This document shows, in pieces, positions 55,985 to 64,000 of a stretch of 64,000 nt of DNA (positions within the stretch are counted from its first letter, which is position 1; each line of letters begins with the position of its first letter). Source of the DNA: Cercospora beticola (Eukaryota > Ascomycota > Dothideomycetes > Mycosphaerellales > Mycosphaerellaceae); the NCBI RefSeq assembly GCF_033473495.1, contig NC_088940.1, forward strand, positions 1,922,001 to 1,986,000, read 5' to 3'. The notes under the pieces are model-generated. The model searched no databases. It was not told where the DNA came from and worked only from the letters and a program-made list of their open reading frames with translations. Made by a program: the position numbers and the translations under genes.

Positions 55985-56606
55985 ATGCGAATGCTGTTCA
56001 GGCCTCGGACCTACCTCGTCCTGCTCCTCGTTAATCTACCTCGAGCAATCTCTTCAACTATATCTTTTACCGGCTGGCTCGACGATATTTGAGAAAGCTT
56101 GTTCTTCCTTCCGAACCAGATGCTAGAGCCCGAAGAATGTTTCTCAACTTGTAGTACGAAGTTTTCGTCGCTTCGTGCCTTTGGACTAGAAGATACGAAT
56201 GATAAAGGGGCCGACTACATCCAACTCTATTCTGACCCTGCTTGCCAGAGCCCAAATCACGCCGTCAAATATTCGGACATGTGTCTAAGGCTCGAGTTCC
56301 GGTCGCTGATGTACGTTCCAGCGACGATAGACAAGGAGGTAAGTCCGGTTCCTAGCATTCCACACATGGATTAATGGTTTCGCGCGGTGTTGACGAATGA
56401 TGCAACTACAGACCAGAGAGAGAATCAACGCAACACAGAATGTGACAAAATCTGCCGAACAGCAACAAGCTGATGATGACTTGGAACTGCTGCTGCTGAG
56501 AATGGAACAGGCTTATGAGAGAACAGGAAATGTGAATGCGATGGAGGAGGTTACGAGACAATGGCGAATGGACAGGAGTGGCGAGCAAAGGGATAGACTC
56601 GTGTGA
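55985..56606 (+). CDS. Candidate secreted protein with an in-frame TGA
   Basis: MRMLFRPRTYLVLLLVNLPR at 55985 looks like a signal peptide. The frame reads on to WLDDI, then a TGA at 56090-56092. It continues open: EPEECFSTCSTKFSSLRAFG, YIQLYSDPACQSPNHAVKYS, DMCLRLEFRSLMYVPATIDK. A donor at 56339 and acceptor at 56411 (73-nt intron) join a helical exon ending RQWRMDRSGEQRDRLV, stop at 56604. Four Cys lie after the TGA. No GT-AG pair removes the stop while keeping phase. It could be a broken small secreted protein gene, or the two halves may belong to different transcripts. No family is recognised. Confidence 0.4.
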
Positions 56607-56870
56607 ATTGTCGTCAACCAGCTGGATTTTTTCCGACGGACCACGGAGCGAGGGCGGCGTTGTGACCCATCTGGGGAAAGACCTTTGCTAATAGAATTCT
56701 GATCCAAAGGATTGTGTTTCAAATGACTAGTGTACATTCCCAAGTCCCGTACAAAGAAATCGACATGTTATCTAGCTCTTCCTACTCCTCGTGTATCACT
56801 CGTAACTCCTTAAAGCCCGTCACCTGCTCAAAGATCTATCGGCGTTGCGATAATTTATCAATCACCAACT

Positions 56871-58793
56871 CTAATTATCCGCAGGCCCGTTGTCACGATC
56901 TCTTCCCCAAGATGCACCGTCATGGCCACGTTCACTGCTGAACGAGCGACTCAGCCTGTGCCAAAAGCTGAAAGGCCATCCAGCTCCTGTGTGATGGTGG
57001 TATGATGGAAGCCCGTAATCGGAACCCGAGGACATTGTCGGAAAGGCTGTTCTGGTGACAGTCACGAATGTCGTGTCCTGATGACTGGGATCTCTTACTG
57101 GTGTCGCCCTTGGTAAATCGGATCGATCTGAGTTTGGCTGCCAGTATGCAGTAGGATAGATCCATGGAGTGCTCTGAGTAATAGTTGGGTGAAGATAGAA
57201 CGTGTTGGAGCTGGTTGGCGCTGGATAGGCTGTGTATTGCGACCAAGTCTCCGTTTGGGTTACGGTGGGGTCCCAGATGAATGTGTTTGAACTGCTTGGT
57301 GCCGGATAGACTGTGTATTGCGACGATGACTCAGTCTGTGTGGGAGTGGGATCCCAAGTGAACGTGGCTGAGTTGCTAGAATCTGGGTAGACAGTGTACT
57401 GTGACTGCGTAGGTTGGAGGGAATCGGATCTTATGTGAGTTGGATCGAAAACTGCAGTACTGGATCCATCAGCGTCTGGGTATTTCGTATGCGTTGACCA
57501 TGGGAGATCAATCTGGCTGGTACTGGGCTCCGAGAAAGCTGTGGACCAGACGCTTGGGTCTGGATAGATCGTTCGGGGCGACCATGTTGTATAAGAAAAC
57601 TCAGACGCTGTGATGATTGGATCCCTGATGATTGCGAAGGAAGAACTGGGCTCTGGGTAGACAGTCCATCGTGAGACAGTAGTGTCAGGCGTAGCAGATT
57701 GCGTGATGGTAGGCCCCAGACTGAAGCTGTTCGAACTTTCCGGATCCGGATACACACTTTGCTGAGTCCTGGTGGACTGCGGAAATCGAGATTGTGAAGC
57801 GTATGGGTCTCTTGTGCTGCCACTATAATCGTAGAAAGATGACATTGAAGGTAGAGGTTGACCATAAAAGTATGAATTCGTTGAATGACCGTCTGAAGTT
57901 GGGTAAAGAGTGGTTGATTCTGACGTGGGATCCATCGTCTGAGTCGGGTTGATATCTACACTTGTGAAGCTGAATGACCATGTCCCAGTATTGCTGTGGG
58001 CAGGATCATACGAAGGCGAAAGATTATCCCCATAGCCTGTAGGGTGCGGATATGCGTCGGACGTGTGGGTCCCATCGTCTGAAGTAAAGGTTGGCAAGTC
58101 TGTCCATGTATTGGTAGCCGGTCCGTACGAGCGCGATCGAGAAGCAGTAATAGTCGTAACTGCTGTGTTGTACTGACTATCCGTGTACGTTACTGTCACA
58201 TAGCTAACATCCGATCGAGAAGTGAGACTCGTGGGCAGTGCGTCCCATGTTGTCGATGTGAGATCATTGCTGAACGTGGTCTCGATGTCAGAGAAGGTGT
58301 ACTGTCCTTGGCCCTTGGAAGTAATATCGGAAGACGTTGTCTGCGGTTGGGATGGCACTGATTCGCTGCTCTGCTGTGGATAGACCGTTCGAGTAATTCC
58401 TGGCCTTGTCTGGAAGGTACTCAAATATGTTTCAACAGGTGCATACGTGCTGTAGAGTCTCGAATCTACGCCAGTCGTACAGTCTTCGCCTCGCGTTCCG
58501 TTGACGTATGATGTAGCGGCCGTCAAGGGTGACGCTGACGTTAGAGTTTTAGGTTGGTACAGGGTCGATGGTGCAGGCTCATCTTCGTCGCGCAAATAGC
58601 ATGAGCCACCTGTGTATGTTCCATGGGCGCAGTTTGTGCCCCTCGCACTAGCATCCCAAATAGAGCTCTTGCGAGCGTACTGTTGGGGAAGGCCGTATGC
58701 TGCCGTTTGCGACACTGTGGTGAAGGTGTCCAGTGGGAGGCCCTGCGCAAGCAATACATGCAGAACAGAAATGCAGAGCAGAGATCCTGCCAT
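56871..58793 (-). CDS. Secreted Ser/Thr/Tyr-rich repeat protein
   Basis: This single-exon gene encodes 640 residues from the ATG at 58793; the frame is open three codons further but from a TTG. A signal peptide (MAGSLLCISVLHVLLAQG) is followed by a short Cys region (TNCAHGTYTGGSCYL) and then some 500 residues very rich in Ser, Thr, Tyr and Pro. Units of the form QYTVYP, S/T-rich, WDPT, TQTE recur about every 26 residues. They are clearest toward the C terminus (DNA about 57180-57480), with older, looser copies before. The tail is His/Arg/Asp-rich, with no GPI signal. It probably forms a heavily O-glycosylated wall or surface protein (inference). No catalytic domain is seen. Confidence 0.75.
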   Translation of the reverse strand: MAGSLLCISVLHVLLAQGLPLDTFTTVSQTAAYGLPQQYARKSSIWDASARGTNCAHGTYTGGSCYLRDEDEPAPSTLYQPKTLTSASPLTAATSYVNGTRGEDCTTGVDSRLYSTYAPVETYLSTFQTRPGITRTVYPQQSSESVPSQPQTTSSDITSKGQGQYTFSDIETTFSNDLTSTTWDALPTSLTSRSDVSYVTVTYTDSQYNTAVTTITASRSRSYGPATNTWTDLPTFTSDDGTHTSDAYPHPTGYGDNLSPSYDPAHSNTGTWSFSFTSVDINPTQTMDPTSESTTLYPTSDGHSTNSYFYGQPLPSMSSFYDYSGSTRDPYASQSRFPQSTRTQQSVYPDPESSNSFSLGPTITQSATPDTTVSRWTVYPEPSSSFAIIRDPIITASEFSYTTWSPRTIYPDPSVWSTAFSEPSTSQIDLPWSTHTKYPDADGSSTAVFDPTHIRSDSLQPTQSQYTVYPDSSNSATFTWDPTPTQTESSSQYTVYPAPSSSNTFIWDPTVTQTETWSQYTAYPAPTSSNTFYLHPTITQSTPWIYPTAYWQPNSDRSDLPRATPVRDPSHQDTTFVTVTRTAFPTMSSGSDYGLPSYHHHTGAGWPFSFWHRLSRSFSSERGHDGASWGRDRDNGPADN

Positions 58794-59745
58794 GTCGATC
58801 AACGCTGCGACTTCCGCGTATCGAAGGATTTAATGAAGTATGAGAGGAAACAATCAAGGCTGCTCGCCCAGCTGTGAGTAAATGAAAGACTTGGAGGAGC
58901 AAATTAGAGTATTCGATGAGCCAAAGGATGTATTTATCACGCTCTGTTGAGACACTAAGTTTAGAATGATCATTTTCGTTGCGCGAAGCTGTTGATCTCG
59001 GCCGCCGCTTCTTTTCCGAGGTCGTGGTCTCAGAAATGCATGCGATAATAGTGATGGGCGTCGGCTCGATAAAGTTCAGGGGCAAGAGGTGCGAAGACTC
59101 TACGAGCGAAGGACGAACATTGCGGATTGCGGAGCCAACCTAGAAGGGTCCTGGTCGATGGACAACAACATTGAAGTAAATCGCCACAGTATAGTGGAGT
59201 GTCCGTTGTTACTCGAATTTCCACAGTCAAAGCCTCAGAAGTTGTGGAAGAGCGCCACGATCATCTCGACGTCCAGCGAGGCTGTTCAAAAATTGCAATA
59301 GAAGTTGTCGAACCCTACATGAATCGCAGCTGGATTCCAGGCTACTGTTTTGAGTGCTTGAATTCGCTCGACTGCACCAAGTCTCAGCCCGGGCAAGGAT
59401 TTGATCATTATCGCTGGCCTTCGAATGAATAGGATCGAAGACCTCGTGCTCAACGTGCTTCGTGTGATCATGGCGTAGCCAAGGGGCTAGCTTGCATGTG
59501 AACCGTTGTGAGCTATTGGCGGCGTGACCAAGATGGCTCATGAGAGCGGGAGGATGTCGAGCAAAATTTGAACGTCCATGGAGACACAGTGGCTCGGTGT
59601 GGCGGAGCCGACCTTTCAAAGTGGCAGAAGGCTGAATTGGCGAGACTGTACGACCAAGCCATCAATGGGCTGCCCCAATGAGGAATTCGCTGCAGCCTGG
59701 ACTCACTGCGCCATTCCTGGTAATCCACGAAGAATGCCGCAGGCA
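58794..59745. other. Intergenic, no gene seen
   Basis: About 950 bp holding the promoter of the repeat protein. ORFs on both strands are short and motif-free. Confidence 0.35.
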
Positions 59746-60053
59746 TTAGATAGTGTTCGACACGTGGATGTCTTTGAATTTCTTCTGCGTGATCCCACCG
59801 CGGATTCTGCGTAGTGCTGGCCAAGGCTTGCGGAACGTACCTTGGCCGCGCTTGCGCCGGAGTGCTTCACGTCTTTTGTTGCTCTTCCTTTCCAATTGCG
59901 ATTGGGCGGGCTCAAATTACTACTCACAAGCTCGACGGCGGAGAAATTCTGGGATCGCTCGACGAGCTGTTCTGAGACGTCTTCCCAAAGTGTGATCCTC
60001 GTCTGGAGCCATACGATCTCCCGAGATCGTCTCTTGAGCTTGTCCATGCTCAT
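59746..60053 (-). CDS. Small basic protein, low-confidence model
   Basis: Two exons (60053-59928, 59883-59746; 44-nt intron GTGAGT..GGAAG) would encode 87 residues. The first part is helical (MSMDKLKRRSREIVWLQTRI). The second is strongly basic (NKRREALRRKRGQGTFRKPW, then RRIRGGITQKKFKDIHV). Reading without the intron gives a different, less patterned tail. It ends 31 bp upstream of where the F-box gene's last codon lies, on the same strand. No family is recognised. It may be chance. Confidence 0.28.
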
Positions 60054-60083
60054 ATTCAACTCATCACCTGAGTATGCAGCATT

Positions 60084-61617
60084 CTAGGGTATGCCATAGT
60101 TGAGTTGCGATGATGGAGGGCCGAACATGTTCAGCTGCCTTTCCCGATGATTGAGTACGAACGGTTCCAACGGCTCAGAGCGACGTTGCAGAACGCGCCA
60201 CACTATGGGCTTCATGTTGCCGTGTTGCTGTTTGTGAACATGCTGTCCCCACAGTATGCCTGTTGTGTGGTTATCCGCAAAGTGTCCTCGACCTGTACAG
60301 AATTGGACATGAAAACGATTCTGGGAGATGTCTTCAAGATGCAATGTCTCCAGTCCAGCATCCTTACTTGTAAGATAGTCAAAGATCGCATTCCATTGAC
60401 TACCAGGAGCCAATCCAAGCTTTTGCAGTGTGAGATGTTTGATTGCATGACGCTTTAGGAAAGATAGCAGGTCTGGCTCACTCGCCTCCAGATTTCGTAG
60501 CGCAAGTACTCGCAAAGTGGGAAGATGGACTGCTTGGGTGAGATGCTGCAAAAAGCTCAGGATTTCGTAGTTGTCAAGCTCGCGTCGAGATCGCCTTATC
60601 TCGCATCTTTTCAAGTCAAGCTGTTTCAAGCTTTTGCAGACGTTCAACAAAGCTCCCAGCCCACTGAAGTTTGCCTCGTTCGTCGCTTGTGTTTTCAAAA
60701 TTCCAAGGTTTGGCAGCAGCTTGGTTGTGCTTGGTGCTGCTGCCAGGCGTTTAATCAGATCTCCAGTTGACGAGACATCGTATTTTGTCTCATTGAGTAT
60801 ACGGTCAGAGACACTGATCGACAATACTTCCAGGTTGGCCAAGGTAAAAGCGATCCCATTCGTTTGCCAATTACAACGACTTAACTCAACGCACTGTAGG
60901 CTGCAATTCCCAGAGAAATCATTGCAGAAAATCTTGAGCTCCTGGACGCGTAGGCTGACAGTATCAAGCGCAAGTATAAGAGTGTGGAACGTTTCCGCAG
61001 CCTTCTGCCATACAGACCTCCAGCCTGGTCTTCGGGACATGTCCTCTAATATCTTAGAGTCTTCACGGTATACTATGACATCTGTCGAGATGCGTTTCAG
61101 CCCAGGCTGCTGTGGGCGAGCGGCAAGATTGAGCAAGATGCGTGTCAGTAATTTGACGGCATCTCCTGCCCCGTGAAAAGAAGCGAAGTCGGCGCGTTTC
61201 GCTCGCAACAATTGGAGTTCTTCGGCTGCGTGTGCTAGCTCTGCCTCACTGCATGGCTGCTCTGGCATGTAAGGTATTCGGCGTGCTAGATCTATGCGTT
61301 TTGCTGATGTTCGAGTTGTTTTCGCAAGCTGATGCTCAAGCAAAGCAGTGTTGTAAACCACTCCAACTAGTGTCAGCTTCTCAACAAAACATCCAATGCG
61401 GCCTTTCGCCGTCAGCTCGGCCATGAATTCCAGAGCAGGCCTAGTCCATCTCCACGTATCTGTGTCTCAAAAAGGTGCCGAAGTGCTTTTGAGTCGCCAT
61501 GTGCGCGATGCGGCGATTGACCATGCGAAGATTGTTGAGGTCACATAATTGCAATCGTACATTGATCTCCTCGAATACCTCGTTTGGTAGCTCGTCCAGA
61601 AGCGGAGCAGACATCAT
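60084..61617 (-). pseudogene. F-box/LRR-like protein gene, broken by a one-base frameshift
   Basis: From the ATG at 61617 the first frame gives an F-box (LLDELPNEVFEEINVRLQLC, DLNNLRMVNRRIAHMATQ) and HRYVEMD, then a TAG at 61441-61439. One base over, the frame reads RPALEFMAELTAKGRIGCFV and stays open for some 440 codons to 60084, with leucine-rich segments (LEVLSISVSD, LKQLDLKRCEI, LETLHLEDIS). Removing one T from GACTAGGCCT would join the halves as D-R-P-A. No splice pair explains it. The gene would have been a substrate adaptor of an SCF ubiquitin ligase with about 510 residues. It is either a recent pseudogene or a sequencing error. If translated from the ATG at 61399, the second part alone lacks the F-box. 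Confidence 0.65.
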
Positions 61618-63125
61618 GTACAACGATACTTGTTCTGACGATGTCCACGTCCAGATAGAAACGTAACGCAGATATGTGAGCGCTGCCAAGATATCAAGAC
61701 GGTCAAGAATGAGAACGAGATGCCTCGGTTGGTAATGTGCTTGGCCTTTAGTTTCAACGCCATCTCCAGTGATCAATCTACATGTCTTCAGACTGACATC
61801 GTGTCATGAACTTTGTAAAGGAGTGCAACGAATGCTCCATCATGCAAGTACGAAGAGCTTCATGGTGGAGACATGGCAGCGTTGCTCATGGCTTTCGTGC
61901 TGGGCTTTCTGCGGAAGCCAATCTGATGATGGTATCAAATTGGCCACGATTCGCACGTTCTCGAGGCTCGCTGTCCTTGCCAGCAGTCAGTAGTGCTTCG
62001 TTGCAAGATGGCAGGCCAGCTTCTCGTAGCGACCGGAAAGCACATTGCTCTAGGGAGCTGCCAGCGATTTCCAAACATGGAGAATGACTCTACCGCGCGA
62101 CGGCCTCATCTTGTAATGCGGAGCACCAGATCGCATCTTGAGCTACCGTATTCCGCCTTTCGACTCAACTGCTCGCTGGATGCTGGTTTGCGGAGCCGAA
62201 AATTTTCGAAGGCGTCAGGTGCACATGTTGGTGTGGCGGAGCGCGAGTAGAGTTTGATTCGCTTCACGCCACGTTCTCACGCACGAGCGGCTTGGCACGA
62301 AGCGGGGGCATACAGTAGGCCCGACTTCACCTTCTTCTTCCGTCTACATAAAGCTGGTTCTCATCACTGGCTTCACCAGAATCATCAGACGTCAGCGAGT
62401 ACTCACCTTTGGCATAACATCCATCCCTCGCATCCTTGCTGGCGTGCAGTGCTCAGGTGTCAGCGAAGACTATTCGACCGCTCTCGACCCGCAAGGCTGT
62501 AATCCTACAAGGCTGTGAGGCTGCATGTAACAATGTAGCAGGAAATGCTAGATCGCCTCTTGAACGGCACAGATCGCGAACGGAAGCAGATTCGACCTGT
62601 TCGAGAGGGCACTGGTTGTCGTGAGTATGTCTCTGGCGCCCAAAAAAATCGTCTCTGGAACAAAAGTTGCACTGCGACAATTTGGACGCTGGCACCTCCG
62701 GACAGCGATAGTGAATGTTTCACTTCGTCCATACAAAGCCGTTCGCTGCACAGCGCTAGTTACACGCGACACCTGCAGGCATTGAGAAGCTCCGACCTGG
62801 AGCTGCAAGCCTCTATCACTTTGAACATCCAGATCGCATCTGTGGATGGAGCGTCCCTGCACGTGCCATGTTCGAGGCTGTGTTTTACAACTTCTTAAGC
62901 GTAAGAAATAACACCATTGGCAAGCCTGGCACCAAGGTGGACGAGGCTAGAACTCAATGTTGCGCCTCTGTGCTAAAAGTCAACCTTACATCGCGACCCC
63001 GCAGAGGTGTAGAAGGAGGGCTGACGCTTATAAGGATCGACGATATCCTCTGTTCGTAACTCACTTACTTCCCCAGCAGACTCGAACACACTCTCCATCT
63101 TTGCCAAAATCATACCTCGCAGAAA
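61618..63125. other. Intergenic, no gene supported
   Basis: This is 1.5 kb with many overlapping short ORFs on both strands and no motif. The last part should hold the promoter of the small gene at 63126. Confidence 0.35.
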
Positions 63126-63396
63126 ATGCCAACTCACCACGGCCCACATCCTCCAGGGCACGGATACATCTGTAAGTCACCACTCGCGCCGTACAGACAG
63201 GCCCTCTTATGCTAAGAATATCACAGATGATCATGCCCATCACTCTCGCCTATCGCGGGTCGCTGGCAAAGTAATTAGCTCCGACGAAATTCGAGGCATC
63301 CTCAACAGCTCCAACCTAGCTCTGACAGCACCACATGGAGCACCGTTGAGGATTGTTCGGGTGAATGGCCGGTATACGGTCATGAAGGGGCATTGA
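63126..63396 (+). CDS. Small two-exon protein of unknown function
   Basis: Exons 63126-63171 and 63227-63396 flank a 55-nt phase-1 intron (GTAAGT donor, GCTAAGA branch, TCACAG end). Together they encode 71 residues. The protein starts MPTHHGPHPPGHGYIYDDHA, rich in His, Pro and Gly. It continues HHSRLSRVAGKVISSDEIRG, then LNSSNLALTAPHGAPLRIVR and VNGRYTVMKGH. No signal peptide or membrane segment is present. The intron falls within the Tyr of GYIYDD, and both sides match in composition. A downstream frame could not be extended. I do not recognise it. The clean splice signals and compact C-terminal strand-like segment make a real gene likely. Confidence 0.62.
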
Positions 63397-64000
63397 ACGG
63401 ACGGACGTGAAAGGGAGCGCGTCAATGAAAACAGGTTGAGAGTGGACTGATACTGTTGGTGGTACGCTGAGGCCACAGTTAGATCAGATCCGTATGGTTG
63501 TCTAGAAGATCTTGTATTATGTGAATAATCACAAAGCGTTCGGGACCCCCGATCATTCAGACACTATCAATCAAATCTTGCCACGCAGCTCCTGCTCACG
63601 CTGTCGTCCTTCACTGATTTCGTGGCTCAAGTTGTGGCAGACGATGCCTCCAAATGTCTTCTCTTGATGGCCAGCCTGCTAACAATGACATGAAAGGTAC
63701 AGTTGGGCACTGGATTTACCAGCATCTGAGCTCCATCTATTTGGAAATTGTCCTTCGCGCCATTGGGTCGAATATTGCTCGTTGCTCGTTGTCACTGACA
63801 CACGGAGTAGTATGAAGCGCCATGGGCTTTCATCATCGTCAACGTGCGACCGCCTCCATACGTGGTTATTCTAGATCTTGTTCGCCGCCCTGATTCACAG
63901 TCGCGCAGAGGCAAGACTTCTTCACTCACATAAAGCATCATTCTTGCAGTGCTCAATCTTTGTTGCGGCCGTGCCGGATAGGCCTCTCCATCGCCTAGTC
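63397..64000. other. Right-hand edge, no gene seen
   Basis: About 600 bp of 3' flank to the end of the window. No recognisable coding sequence. Confidence 0.35.

Overview
The window reads as nuclear DNA of a filamentous ascomycete. Genes are interrupted by short introns (mostly 46-60 nt, GTAAGT-like donors, CTRAC-type branch sites just before the acceptor) and ORF starts need ATG. The gene content (pectin lyase, DUF6594 protein, fungal MFS and P450 families, Ser/Thr-rich secreted proteins) fits a plant-associated Dothideomycete, probably Mycosphaerellales. That placement is inference from gene style, not from a marker gene. No rRNA, tRNA, CRISPR or bacterial-type operon is visible.

Layout. 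1-4.6 kb: a divergent pair of MFS transporters (the left one runs off the edge), then a tRNA-derived SINE-like element and the long upstream region of a glycerol kinase (4.6-6.4 kb). 6.4-14.3 kb: gene-poor, holding two short three-exon paralogues with a Cys/His pattern and one Ser/Thr-rich secreted protein. 14.3-20.4 kb: a caspase-fold (C14-like) protein, a small acidic protein candidate, a DUF6594 membrane protein and a cytochrome P450. 21.5-28.8 kb: a large UBP12/USP15-type deubiquitinase and a flavin-reductase-like protein. 30-37 kb: a secreted protein gene with an in-frame stop, a GNAT remnant, a subtilisin-like protease and a Dal5-type MFS permease. 37.4-41.6 kb: a DUF3253 protein, a split lipocalin-like gene and a coiled-coil protein of unknown function.

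42-48 kb holds the most unusual locus: five tandem paralogues on the minus strand. They are built from phase-1 exons encoding a repeated helical module followed by a large exon ending in a W-P-TLR/LPVELQDAI domain. One member carries two extra module exons, one has an in-frame stop and one is truncated at its 5' end. Three share a conserved sequence about 116-123 bp upstream of the ATG. I do not recognise this family.

48.2-64 kb: a pectin lyase, a Nudix/DUF4743 protein with a degenerate Nudix box, an XMAP215/Stu2 microtubule protein, a second SINE-like copy in the opposite orientation, a candidate secreted protein with an in-frame stop, a Ser/Thr/Tyr-rich repeat protein, an F-box/LRR-like gene broken by a frameshift, and a small two-exon gene.

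Several otherwise intact frames carry a single stop or frameshift (26690, 31126, 44672, 56090, about 61440). Each is reported separately. They may be true decay, readthrough or assembly errors, and the sequence alone cannot decide.
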